NCBI GenBank assembly: GCA_015847255.1
Contig: JADLZK010009187.1
Span: 1 to 64,000, forward strand
Reading direction: 5' to 3'
DNA length: 64,000 bases
DNA from: Hyparrhenia diplandra
Lineage: Eukaryota; Streptophyta; Magnoliopsida; Poales; Poaceae
In this document: in pieces, positions 1-11,447 of the stretch
Numbering within the stretch: the stretch's first letter is position 1
Layout of the letters: each line of letters begins with the position of its first letter
Program-made: the position numbers and the translations under genes
Notes under the pieces: generated by a model
Told to the model about the DNA's origin: nothing
Database searches by the model: none
The model's input: the letters and a program-made list of their open reading frames with translations, nothing else

Positions 1-729
1 CGAATCGTCCGTGGCGTGCTCGAGTCTCTAGGGGCCGGCATCCACTGCAATCGCCGTGGCCGGAAGCATGGCGGCGGCAGCAGCAGCAGCGTCCAGGATC
101 CGGCGGAGGACGACACGAAGGCGGCGAAGGGCGGCAGCATCAGCAACCGGTCGCTGCCGCTGTCGACGTTCATCCAGATGCTCAAGGACAAGACCGGACG
201 ACACGACGTCGGCGTGGGCTCCATCCGCACGACGCTGTTCCACCACTTCGGCGACGAGGCGAGCCCCAAGGTGAAGAGGTTCATGAAGGCCATGGTGGGC
301 AAGCTCCGGCACGACGGCAGCAACGAGGGAGCGGAGCAGTCGCGCGCTCCCGCTCCCGCTCTCAGGGAGGCGGAGGCCCTGGCGCAGGAGCAGGACACGC
401 ACAGCGTCGTCCAGGAAGTGTACGCGGGGCCGGCGGCGGCCAGGCTGCCGCCGCGGCCGCGCAACGGCGTCCTGATCAGCGGGTGCCAGACGGACGAGAC
501 CTCGGCGGACGCGACCACGGCCGACGGCATGTCATACGGTGCGCTGAGCAACGCCATCCAGACCATCCTCGCCGGCAATGGCAACGGCAACGGCAAGAAG
601 CGCGGGGCGGCGGTGACCAACCGAGAGCTGGTGGTCAGGGTGCGGGAGCTGCTGTCTAAGCAGGGGTACACGCAGCAGCCCGGGCTCTACTGCAGCGACG
701 AGCACGCCAGGCTGCCCTTCATCTGCTGA
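1..729 (+). CDS. Type II metacaspase, C-terminal part (5' end outside window)
   Basis: The frame is open from base 1 to a TGA at 727-729, so the gene enters from the left and its catalytic p20 region with the His/Cys dyad lies outside the window. What remains is a low-complexity linker, a segment with SRSLPLSTFIQMLKDKTG-like character (SNRSLPLSTFIQMLKDKTG), the SPKVKRFMKAM stretch, and the p10-like end with GVLISGCQTDETSADA, SYGALSNAIQTIL and a terminal QQPGLYCSDEHARLPFIC. These are hallmarks of plant type II metacaspases of the Arabidopsis MC4-MC8 kind. The family cleaves after Arg/Lys in a calcium-dependent way and takes part in cell death and wound responses. No intron is seen in this part. 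High GC at wobble positions is typical of grass genes. Assignment to type II is firm; which paralogue it is cannot be said. Confidence 0.88.
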   Translation, partial: RIVRGVLESLGAGIHCNRRGRKHGGGSSSSVQDPAEDDTKAAKGGSISNRSLPLSTFIQMLKDKTGRHDVGVGSIRTTLFHHFGDEASPKVKRFMKAMVGKLRHDGSNEGAEQSRAPAPALREAEALAQEQDTHSVVQEVYAGPAAARLPPRPRNGVLISGCQTDETSADATTADGMSYGALSNAIQTILAGNGNGNGKKRGAAVTNRELVVRVRELLSKQGYTQQPGLYCSDEHARLPFIC

Positions 730-970
730 GACGAAACACCTCTACGACTGCACCGTGTAGAGTGGAATTTCAGCCTTCATATTTGGTTGTGGATGCTACG
801 TTGTGTGTGTAACAAAATCGACACTTCTTTATTGCCTCCTGGGCTCAACGTCATTGGTGCTGAAATATTTCTGTCTCTGCCCGTCCATACCAATGCCACA
901 AAGAGCTACAGTATATACCCACAACGGTTTGACAGCCAGGACCAACGGCTGGTTAGAAAATCATTTCTTA
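730..970. other. 3' flank of the metacaspase gene
   Basis: AT-richer sequence after the stop, presumably the 3'UTR and terminator region. No further gene is seen. It runs into the 211-bp duplicated segment that starts near 922. Confidence 0.4.
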
Positions 971-1343
971 GAGGTTGTTTGGTTCGTGCCGCAGGCCGCC
1001 ACGACAAACCTTAAGTACGCCACAAGGTTTATGGCAGCTGTTTGGTTCAGAACACAAATACGGTACGCCACTGCCACCAGATGACCTCGCCGCAGGTTTG
1101 CTGAACAAAAAGTGTGGCGGAGTGTGGCGGCGCAACGGTTTGACAGCCAGGACCAACGGCCGGTTAGAAAATCATTTCTTAGAGGTTGTTTGGTTCGTGC
1201 CGCAGGCCGCCACGACAAACCTTAAGTACGCCACAAGGTTTATGGCAGCTGTTTGGTTCAGAACACAAATACGGCACGCCACCGCCACCAGATGACCTCG
1301 CCGCAGGTTTGCTGAACAAAAAGTGTGGCAGAGTGTGGCGGCC
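922..1343. repeat. 211-bp tandem duplication (two copies)
   Basis: The segment starting CAACGGTTTGACAGCC at 922 recurs at 1133, a period of 211 bp, with only scattered substitutions, for example CTGG versus CCGG after the first 28 bases. The unit includes flanking DNA plus the left terminus of the MITE at 971-1575, so the duplication followed the MITE insertion. Confidence 0.85.
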
Positions 1344-1575
1344 GTTTTTACCGCCGCACCGCCCGTGGCGGCCGAACTCCAACTTTTCACCGCAACAGAA
1401 AAGGCATCACAGGCTCTCCTGTCCTCTCGTCGACCCTTCTAACCAAACAACAGCCAAACTAGTTTGTCAAACCTTAGTAACTAACCAAACAACCTATTTT
1501 TGCCATATATTAAGGCAAGCCACACATGTGGCTGGTACCTAACATTAGTCATGGCAAACTGAACCAAACATCCCC
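971..1575. mobile_element. Tourist-like (PIF/Harbinger) MITE with duplicated 5' end
   Basis: The right end reads GAACCAAACATCCCC (1561-1575) followed by TTA. The left end reads GAGGTTGTTTGGTTC (971 and again 1182) preceded by TTA. The ends are imperfect inverted repeats flanked by the 3-bp TTA duplication typical of Tourist elements. From the inner left end (1182) the element is 394 bp. A tandem duplication has copied the left end. It has no coding capacity. Confidence 0.65.
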
Positions 1576-1681
1576 TTAATTTCTTGGGCATCGAGGAATG
1601 AACATGCCACAGCTCAACAAAATTTTAACTTGACAGCAACAAAATTTTAGTTGGAGAAAATTAGAATTTGGACATTGTAGC

Positions 1682-1852
1682 ATGTTTCGTTTGTTTGTGA
1701 TAAATATTGTCCAATCATATATTAACTTGGCTCGAAAGATTAGCCTCGTGATATACAACCAAATTGTACAATTAGTTATTTTTTAAACTACATTTACTAT
1801 TTTATTTATGTGTCTAAAAATTAATGTGATGTTAATGTGATGGAGAGAGATT
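1682..1852 (+). mobile_element. MITE-like segment, copy A of an inverted pair
   Basis: The stretch containing TTTGTTTGTGATAAATATTG, CTCGAAAGATTAGCCTCGTG and the A/T-rich run to GATGTTAATGTGATGGAGAG resembles a common non-autonomous DNA element found near grass genes. A related copy lies in reverse orientation at 2473-2646. The outer termini are not clean, although AAACAAGGCCT near 1873 looks like one end. Confidence 0.5.
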
Positions 1853-2101
1853 AAAAAAACTTGCCAATTAAACAAGGCCTCAGGGCAGATGCTCCAACAC
1901 TCTCTCTCCTCTTTTGGTACAAATTAAAAACATACATTGTGGGTATTCTTAAGACCTGTCTGGATCTTATCAAATTTCATTAGCTTTATAACTTTGTAGA
2001 AGCTGGGGTGGTCTCAAGCATCCACAAACTCCACATGCAAGATTCCACGATCTCAAAAACTGAATAAGCTAGCTTTTAATAGCTTAGGCGTTTATAGACG
2101 A

Positions 2102-2191
2102 AGTTATGAAATTAGTTTTTTAATTGGTGTACGAAAATCCCTTCTGAGTTATGAAATTAGTTTTTTAATTAGTATACCAAAATCCCTTCTG
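2102..2191 (+). repeat. 45-bp tandem repeat, two copies
   Basis: AGTTATGAAATTAGTTTTTT starts at 2102 and again at 2147, and the two units end in the same AAAATCCCTTCTGA motif. The region between the two inverted MITE copies (1853-2472) is otherwise A/T-rich with poly(A)/poly(T) runs at 2265-2300 and no gene. Confidence 0.75.
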
Positions 2192-2472
2192 ATATCTGGT
2201 TAAACATCCGAGGTGAGACCACAAAATTTTTTTCATCCCACCAACAACACAGCCTTAGTTATTGTCAAAAAAAAAAAAAAAAAATTGTCAAAAAAAAAAA
2301 ACAACAACAACACAGTCTTAGTTTCAAAAGCAGCCGATAATCAGTACTACTGACATTGTCCCAGTTTGTACTCGCCAAGCTTTTGCAGTCTGCCGGCAGC
2401 GTTCTCGCTTGCGGTGAATTCCCTTGATCGGCAATAGAAAAATTGCAACGAACTTCCAAGTTTGTAGATTCT

Positions 2473-2646
2473 CTCTCCATCACATCACATTAAATACGTC
2501 AAAATACATATGTTGGGAAAGAAGTAAATGTAGTTAAAAAATTAACTAATTATACGATTACATTTATACATGACGAGACAAATCTTTTTGAAATTTAGTT
2601 AGTTCACGATTGGGACAATATTTACCACAAACAAACTAAACATCTT
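2473..2646 (-). mobile_element. MITE-like segment, copy B (inverted relative to copy A)
   Basis: The reverse complement reads TTTGTTTGTGGTAAATATTG, then a TTTGTCTCG motif and the same run to GATGTGATGGAGAGAG, matching copy A at 1682-1852 with many substitutions. It lies about 450 bp upstream of the PGK start codon, so it may overlap promoter sequence. Confidence 0.5.
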
Positions 2647-3091
2647 CAAAGATATCTACGGGGAGTTCAAACAAGTGTTTCGAACGAGTTTTTTTTACCC
2701 AACTAAACAAGCCCTTGGAAAATTTGCCATAAAAAATACGCTTTGGACAACCTCACAGGCCACTAGTGATTCCAAAGCGTTGGGACTGGGACTGACCAGG
2801 AGGGACGGCGATCCAGATCACACAAAAGGACAGGGGGAAATCGAAGCCACCCAGCCCCCACACGTCGCCATCGCATCGCCGTGATCGATCTCCGCCGTCT
2901 CCTCCCCCACACACCCACCGGAGCCGTCGTCCCGACCTCTCGCCAGCGATAAGCCTTCCCCCACCTTTTCATCCACAGAGCCAGGCTCTATACGACCCAC
3001 AAGGCCCCCCTCCTCCCGCGCTCCCGAATCACTCCCTCCCCTCTCGGTCTCTCCGCTCCACCCTGCCGCCTCCGCCGCCTTCCGAATCCCA

Positions 3092-5610
3092 ATGGCGTCC
3101 GCGGCCACCTCGCCAACCTCCCTCTCCCTCGCGGCCCGCGCGGCCACCAGGGCCGCCGCCACCGCCGCCGCCGCCCCGCTGCGCAGGGGAGGCCTCGCCG
3201 CGGCGTGCCAGCCGGCGCGGTCGCTGGCGTTCGCGGCGGGCGACGCGCGGCTCGCGGTCCACGTCGCGTCGCGGTGCCGACAGGCGTCCTCCGCGCGCGG
3301 CACGCGGGCCATGGCCACCATGGCCAAGAAGAGCGTCGGGGACCTCACGGAGGCCGACCTCGAGGGGAAGCGCGTCTTCGTGCGCGCCGACCTCAACGTG
3401 CCGCTCGACGAGAACCAGAACATCACCGACGACACCCGCATCCGAGCCGCCGTCCCCACCATCCAGTACCTCATCAGCAAGGGCGCCAAGGTCGTCCTCT
3501 CAAGCCACTTGGTGAGTTCCCGGCCCGCCCTCCAGCCTTCCCCGTATCTCATCTGATTTGGGGAAGTATTGCTCTTTGCACGCATAGGCAATGTAGGAAT
3601 TCAGTACTCCTTGGATCCAGGCGTTTGTGATAATCTGATTTGCTTTGGTTAAGTAATGCGCACTGTATACATGGACACTGGCTATTTAGTTGTGATTTTG
3701 CTTCCTGTGCTATATGGTTTTAGCTTATCGTGAACATAGCTAATTATCACTTCTATTTTCGTTTTTGACACAAAGAATCACTGCAAAGGTGAAAGAGAAT
3801 CCTTTAGGGGAAAAAAGCCGTACAAAAGTAGAAAACAAATTATCTCTTAATTCAACGTCTGTTTGGGACTTCTATTTTAGAAAATTGAAATCTAACTGTT
3901 GCTCTCGGTATATACTCACAATGTACTAGGAGCCAAGGACCTGCACAGTGATAGTGTTTAATCAAATTTATGATGTTGTATATGCACACTGGCTATTAAT
4001 TGCAGACTTGCTTTTTGTGTTCAATGGCTAATATGGTTAACCAATTTATTTGTCTCAGATAGCTGCTTAATTTTCTTATCATCCAAACATGGCTAATATC
4101 CTCCCCTTTACTCTGGATGTGCAGGGTCGCCCTAAGGGTTTTACACCCAAGTTCAGCTTAGCTCCCATTGTAGGCCGGTTGTCCGAGCTTCTTGGCATTT
4201 CGGTATTGATTTATTCTACATCATTGGTACTTCTAATTAAATCACACATGCTAATTGGTTGTTCTGACGAAAGCATATCTATACCCACAAATAGGTGCAA
4301 ATAGCCACGGACGTTATTGGCCCTGAAGTTGCGAAGCTGGTGGACGCCTTGCCCAATGGTGGGGTTTTGCTCCTTGAGAACGTAAGATTCTACAAGGAAG
4401 AGGAGAAGAATGACCCAGAGTTTGCAGAGAAGCTTGCCTCCCTAGCAGATCTTTATGTTAATGATGCATTTGGAACAGCCCATAGGGCACATGCATCGAC
4501 TGAGGGAGTTACCAAGTTTTTGAAGCCTGCTGTTGCAGGGTTCCTTTTGCAGAAGGTTATCTTTTTTTTTTCTTTGTTTACATGTTCCATTTTGTAACAG
4601 AAACTATGAAAGATGGATCAAAGAAAAAAATGCTACATAAAACATAAAATTGTTGTTGTTTTCTCTTTCCCCTCAATCTCAATCTGATCCTTATATTTAA
4701 CAAAATGAATGCGCAGGAACTTGACTACCTTGTCGGAGCTGTTTCAAGCCCTAAACGCCCATTTGCTGCCATCGTGGGCGGTTCAAAGGTGTCATCCAAG
4801 ATCGGGGTTATTGAATCCCTGTTGGAAAAGTGTGATATCCTTCTCTTAGGTGGTGGTATGATCTTCACATTTTACAAGGCACAAGGTCTCTCTGTTGGTG
4901 CTTCATTGGTTGAGGAAGACAAACTTGAACTTGCAACATCTCTCCTTGCAAAGGCTAAGGAAAAGGGTGTCTCCCTTCTGTTGCCAACTGATGTTGTCAT
5001 TGCTGATAAGTTTGCCCCTGATGCTAACAGCCAGGTTTGTTGCATCTTCTCCTTTCCTAATCAGCAGATCTTTTGTAGTGAAGTTGAAGCATCTCTCAGT
5101 TCTGCATAGGAAGAAACTTGACCATATAATTTCCCTACAGACTGTTCCAGCATCTGCAATTCCTGATGGTTGGATGGGGCTGGATATCGGCCCAGATTCT
5201 ATTGCTTCATTCAACGCAGCCCTGGACACAACCAAGACAGTCATCTGGAATGGACCCATGGGTGTTTTCGAATTTGACAAGTTCGCTCTAGGAACTGAGG
5301 TAAAGCACTGCTCAAACATACTCATGCAGCTTAGCTATCGAACTGAGGACTGAGGAGAGGTTACAATGAAAGAAACCTGACCCTGATATCTCTTTTGTAG
5401 GCTGTGGCAAAGAAGTTGGCAGAGCTTAGTGCCAAGGGTGTCACAACTATCATTGGAGGTGGAGACTCTGTCGCCGCCGTTGAGAAGGTGGGAGTTGCTG
5501 ACGTTATGAGCCACATTTCCACGGGAGGTGGTGCCAGCTTGGAATTGTTGGAAGGAAAGGAGCTTCCAGGAGTTGTCGCATTGGATGAAGCCGTCCCTGT
5601 GGCTGTATGA
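3092..5610 (+). CDS. PGK: Phosphoglycerate kinase, chloroplast precursor
   Basis: Six exons read from GT-AG borders with all phases at zero: 3092-3511, 4125-4202, 4295-4555, 4717-5034, 5141-5299 and 5401-5610, giving 481 residues. The first ~75 residues (Ala/Arg/Ser-rich, almost no acidic residues) look like a chloroplast transit peptide; the mature enzyme begins near AKKSVGDLTEADLEGK. Family motifs are intact: RADLNVPLD, SSHL/GRPKG split over exons 1-2, ENVRFYKEEEKN, GAVSSPKRPF, LGGGMIFTFYKAQG, NGPMGVFEFDKFALGTE and IIGGGDSVAAVEKVG. The enzyme transfers a phosphate between 1,3-bisphosphoglycerate and ADP, or the reverse in the Calvin cycle. No frameshift or stop was found, unlike three other genes here. 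The transit peptide points to the stromal rather than the cytosolic form. Confidence 0.96.
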
Positions 5611-6845
5611 AGCAAGCTTTCATTTTGTTTCATCTTCATCTTCACCTGCCATTGTATACTTGCTACATTCTTGCTTGCTCCTCGTCAGCCGCTCTAAATG
5701 TAAGAGATCAATTTGTTTATAGAGCTACTGGAAATCGTTTGAACATCAAAACAAATAATATGTGCTTACTGAGTCATCTTTCCTCGGTAACGTAACTAGT
5801 GATAATAAAAAACTTTCAAAGGTAACCTATATAACCTATTCAACCATTGGCAACTAGGAGCTTTATCCTTTGTGCTGTTGTGCATCAGGACCAGCTTTGC
5901 TGAGCAAGGTGTGATTTTTCTTTTCTTTGCCAGAGAAGCAAACTCTAGCGTGATGCCAGGTTGGAAGCTATAAGTTTCGTTATGGAGGTCTGCTACCGAA
6001 AATTTCTAGACCATGTAATTGTAAAAAAATTGTCTGGTCTTAGACACTAGCCGGAAAATTTTCTCTTTAGTTCCTCTATTAACTATTTGAGGCTTTGAGC
6101 AATTCCAGCGAGTTTTGTTCTAAGATGTCATCAATATCTTCGGAATATGGAAATACAGAAAAAAAAAATCAGCAGAAAACATAGGCTGCGGAGTTACCAA
6201 ACTGATATGGAGTATCTGAAAACATCATGGTATTTGGTGGGAAATTCGTTGCTTACCACCATTTTATGACTTAATTATAAATTATTTTTACTTTTTAGTA
6301 CATCAATTTTACTATGTATCTAGATATAATGTATGTCTAGAGATAGTAAAATCTGTGTAAAAAGAGTCAAAGCAACCTAAAATTTGAAACTGAGAGAGTT
6401 CCACAAAAAAATGCATAGTTATTTTGGAGTACCAGGGATGGAATTGTGGAATTGTGTCTGGAGTTGAACTTGTGCCCCAAGCCCAATTTTTTTTTTGAGA
6501 CCACGCCAAGGCGCGTACTCCAAGCCCAATCTTTCCATTCAGCTTGCCTTTTACAGATCCCAATCAAACAACATCTTAGGCATTAGCTACACATTGTCAT
6601 GACAGCCAATCTTAAGTCTCATGAATGTCTTCGTAAAATCAAATGAATGTCATTTCTCACCGATATAGAAATATAATGTTGGTATTGCCGGTAATACTTA
6701 AAAGTAACACGATGGTAACAGTAATAAAAAGGGTAACCGCTACTACATAAGGATTCCTATCAGAATCTAGCACCATGAACCGCAACAGCTGACAAGAAAG
6801 GAGGCGTTGACGAATGAGCATGTTCTCTCTCTATTTAAACGAAAC
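5611..6845. other. Convergent spacer between PGK and the MORC gene
   Basis: It contains the PGK 3'UTR and A/T-rich DNA. A segment near 6260-6350 (TAGATATAATGTATGTCTAGAGATAG) looks MITE-derived, but no complete termini were identified. No gene is seen. Confidence 0.35.
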
Positions 6846-9800
6846 CTATGGCTTGAATAGATTCAGCAGTGGCTTGGCTTCTTGTTCCTCTTGGATGGTT
6901 CCATCCTGTAACTCCTGTGCCTGTTCAGTTTTTAGCAAATGGAAGGCAGTCAACACAACTTATTTGAAGCACAAATTTGCAGATTCTTATCAGGAGAAAT
7001 GGAGAAGAGTCAACAAGAAGGGCAAGCTAGGTTCAGATCGAAATCCTTTCATGAATGTTGACAAATTCAATTTTATACATACCTGTCTTGATGAGCTTGG
7101 CGAGCCATTATCTAGCTTGTAACCAGGAGGACACCATGGGTAGAATGCAGATGCTTTGTAGTTTCCGATGCCCATCATGTCAGGCTCACCAATGGATGTG
7201 GCAGAATAGGCTGAGACAGTGGTGTCCATCATGCCAATGGGTAGAGGAATTGCATTATTACCATAAGTTAGTGGATAGTCACCCTCTGGCTCCATTTTGA
7301 TGGGTAGGTCATGGAGAGCAACCATAGCCTTGGCTGGGCCTGAAGGTGAGGGTGCCAAGCCAGCTATGGTGTTCACCATGGTGTTCTGTGTTGCCAGTGT
7401 TGGCTGGTGTTTCTCTCCAGATGTTGCTGGCATATGACATACAGCTAGGTGAGGTGCCGGAGCTCTCATGATGCCATTCGAGCCCATATCACCTCTTTTC
7501 AGCTGGGTAAAGGCTGACGCTTGGAAAGCTCGAGGTGCAATAGATGTGGAGCTTCCCTTGAAGTTCAGGCCATAGGCATTGGTACTTGTCATGACTGGTA
7601 TTATTGGTCGACTGTCTCCAGCTAGCAATGTGAGAGGTTGAGGGGCAGCAGCTCTCTGGATGCCATGTGAGGACAAACTACTATTGTTCCACCTGAATGG
7701 CATTGTAGTAGGACGATCAAGAATGCCATTGGAGCTTGTGCCTTGATCCGAAGAGGTCACAATAGCTGTCAACATCTGTTGTTTATCTCTAGTTGATGTG
7801 ATGGGGAATAATGGAAGGCATGGTGTTGGCGCTCTTGTAATTGGCATACCACTAAAGCTTGGCTCAAAAATCAGCCCCACACTATCAGCAGGGATAGATG
7901 GGGTGATCTGGGAGTGCATCCAAGTGATGTTGCTCCCATTCAAATTTGATTCATCATGATAGACCGGAGGCGCCAAGCTTAGCCAGGATGCAGCATCTTT
8001 AAGCTCCTTTCTTTTCTGGTGTTTCCTGGAAACAATGAAACGTCAGTTATATTCTCATGTATTATGATATGCTAGAATTCTGACATGCTCATTCTGTTGA
8101 ATGAGAGACCAGAGCATATGACAATTGCTTAATTTTTTTTGGAACCCAACAATTGATTATTTGGGAGTAATAAGTATAGCTACCAGAATTCTGTTGTCAT
8201 GTTTTTCAGGATCTTCTGCAACGCTTTAAGCTCCGGCGACCATAGAAAATCCTGCTTGTTCCTCGCTGGCTTCAGGTAATTGACATGTAGAACTCCCACA
8301 ATGCTCCTGTTTTGGTTTGAGAATCTATAGGGCGGAATGAATGGCTGAAATATTTCGAAATTAAATCGATGTCAATAATATGACCATGCCACATAAGCAA
8401 CTTGTTTGCATAGATTTTCTGATGGTTTTGGATTTTAAAAAGCAAAATAAGAAATTTAAAACTGACCAGTATAAGGCGTCGTTTATAGTAGAAACAAAAG
8501 CGATCCACATCTGCTACACCATCTAAGAATCCCAACACCTGAGTTGAGTGAAATTGACAACAATGAAAGGAGAATTTAGGAACTAGGAATTGCTATAAAT
8601 ATAAGCACTAATGCTAAATGGACAAAGACATCTAGTGCTGACTTCAATTCCTCTTCTGTTATTTAACATGGAAAGACACCCAAATGCACAGGCATGATAT
8701 GAGTGCATGACACACACCACAAGCACATATTCCATTGACTACCACAATATTTTAGCAACTATTGAACCTGTTATGTGTTATCAGTTCCATCATCTATGAT
8801 AGAATCAACATAGTCTTTTTCACCTGAAAAATCTGCAACAACAGATCTCTCTAGAATGACTATAGATCACCTCGCTTGACATAGTATACTTTTAGTGCTA
8901 TGTACATGGTTAAACTTAGACATTTGAGGAAATCAATTTGAAAAAAATGTGGCATACCACTTCATCGTCACTTTGTGCCGTGCTGCGCCTGTATTTAATG
9001 CATTGATGTTGCTTGAGCTCAGTCACAAGGTTACGAAGCTTAACCTCTTCTCCCCGAAGAATGATTCTAAAGTGCTTTGGTAAGCCTAGATACAAGATGG
9101 AAGCATAGGCCTGCATAAAAGACATTTTAGCAACACATACACAAACGATTAGAGGAAAAGAAGTATTTAACACTTGCCCTGAGAGATCTCCTGCATTGAT
9201 ATACCAAATTACTTTGAAGCCCTGCAACTTCATTTTCTAGATGCATTGTCGGTGGTACACTAATCCTAATATCCTGCAATAAGCAAGAAGGAATTGATGG
9301 ACTATTTGATAATAATGAGGAGTGTGAGAAGAATTGTAATTCGTGATATGAACTCCACGATAATAATAGACATCTCAACACAGTAGTAGAATACTTCTTT
9401 AGATGTCATAACATCAAAATAAAATACCATCAAGCTAGTGTTGATACCCTATCTAATTAGTATGTATTTGTTACCTTCATGTCAGTTTCGAAGTCGAGAT
9501 CCATGTGGTCTTTGGTGCTGCGTAACAGGTTGAACACAATGATTTTTGTTCCATGTGGACCGATGTCGTTAAACTGTTTAGCAGCAAAAACATCACCAAA
9601 CAGTTCTTCGGGTCAATTATTTCAATATACATGGTTTCAAAAAAATTCAGTAATGCAATTATGGTTATAAACGAGAACATGCATTGCATGTAGTAATGTA
9701 ACTATGGTTGAACCACAAGACTGAATAGGCATCTCAAAACACACATTTTGTAGAAGCTCTTGCTCTGAATTGTAGGGGCGACAATCTCAAAGAAGATCGA

Positions 9801-11447
9801 CATATTGATCGAGAACTGCCCCGGCTCATGTTCATAACCTATGGTTTCACCTGTCACCGGATCGTATTGGTAATGCACCTAAAGCAAGAAAGAAAGCATT
9901 AGGGAACATGTTAGCATTTTTGGTCCTTAGATATCATGCCGAATGAGCATCGTGTGCCACACACATACCATGTGTAATTTGATTTGATTTGCCAAATGAG
10001 TATTATGTGCCACACACATACCAATGGATTGAGTAGGGGTACTGGAAGCAAATAAGAATAAAAAGTCTCAAGTCAAAGGAAAAAGTGATACAAAATGCAA
10101 TTAATATGTCCCAAACACAAAATTGCACATAGGATGTTATATATGTAAGGTCCCTAGCTCAGGAACTTCTCCAGGTTCGTATACAAATCGAGTTATTTAT
10201 CTGAAATTCCTGGATCCTTGATAGGATCTTGGGAAACTCTGACCTGGTATGCACGTGGCGACTGAAAACGATAGTACTCGCACCAAGGTAGGTTATGCTA
10301 GCCCTGAATCCCGTCCCATCTGATCAGAAATTCCAAAAGATGTTAGATATAGCACTAAACATGGCAACAATGTGAAGTCTAAGGATTGGTAAAGATATGA
10401 GTACATACTCTTCCCAATTGAATCAGGTGTCTTCCTATTTCTCCATGCAGCATTCATACATTTCCATAGAGAATTAGGATCCATGCCTCTGCCATCATCT
10501 TCATGCACAAACATTATATATGTGAATGCATTCAAACAACCTTAATTATTAGTCATGGCAAGCATACTTGTTTGATGATGATGATTTCCTAAAAAAACAA
10601 GGATTAACATGGTATCTAGGAGTAGTACCTTGCACAAGCAATGATGAAGATCCATCGCGTGGATTGATGACACTATCGATGAACACTTTGGTAGCACCTT
10701 GTGGTATCTGTTTCAAGAGGAGGTAATTCAAAAAGAAACTAGAATTTGTATGACATACTAGGATGAACTTGTCAAGGGTGCAACTATTTTGTGCTCTATT
10801 AGGCTATGGAGTCAACAAGAAATGATGTTCACCTCATCTACAACATTGTCTAGAAGCTCCGCTATAGCTGAGAGAGTGAGAGAAAGCATATATGAGAATA
10901 GAATATACATAGGAACAATCAATACAAAATGATTAATATGCATACCACCAAATGTACACTGATGTGAAGTTTCATTTTCGTCTTGAAACCTGGGGCGAAC
11001 AGTCTCTCGGTAGATATGGTCTAATCACAAAGTTAGATTGACAAGAACTATAGTAAGACAATACTTAATGGGGATATAGATCTATACATGTATGTACAAT
11101 ACACATATGATGCAATATTGAAACTTGCAGTTCAGATAAATGCAATGTACTACCTTGAGCTTGTCTCGAAGGACACTGTATTTCATTTCTACCACCAGCT
11201 CCTAACACTTGGCTGCTGGGCCCTACAGTTGATCCTCCTGTCTGAGAAGTTGATCCGTTCGTTGCTAGTGCACTTGGTTTGCCTGTTAGTGTTGAGTAAG
11301 CAGGGTTGAGGACACGGCAAGCTTGGGCATCTTGTTCGCGCTTTCCTAGATTGCTAGATAGACATGGGTCTTTTTGTGATCTATGTTGAAGAGAGTATAC
11401 TTCTGGCCTCGTCGAGTCCATAGGGTCTATATCTTCTAAAATCCTAT
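6846..11447 (-). CDS. MORC-family GHKL ATPase (possibly degenerate; 5' end unresolved)
   Basis: Hand-read exons in transcript order: 11447-11154 (in-frame ATG at 11421), 11020-10946, 10867-10833, 10707-10629, 10498-10409, 10319-10244, 10041-10022, 9878-9745, 9573-9475, 9273-9178, 9110-8958, 8538-8467, 8344-8184, 8025-7083 and 6920-6846. ATP-binding motifs are present: TSHQCTFGAIAELLDNVVDE with the catalytic Glu/Asn, DDGRGMD, and SIGKNGTGFRAS. The S5-like half has FNDIGPHGTKIIVFNLL, AYASILYLGLPKHFRIILRG, YYKRRLIL and NKQDF. The C-terminal exon is a Ser/Thr/Pro-rich tail. Plant MORCs act in RdDM-linked silencing and immunity. The exon coding the segment between TQSIG and VHYQYDP was not found, and exon 9878-9745 needs a frame change near 9781-9790. 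The join after 9273-9178 uses a GC donor. The true first exon was not located. Confidence 0.75.

Noticed and set aside
2818..3591. Long open frame on the minus strand opposite PGK exon 1
   Set aside because: It is a shadow of the GC-rich coding exon and shows no motif of its own; the plus-strand PGK reading explains the region.
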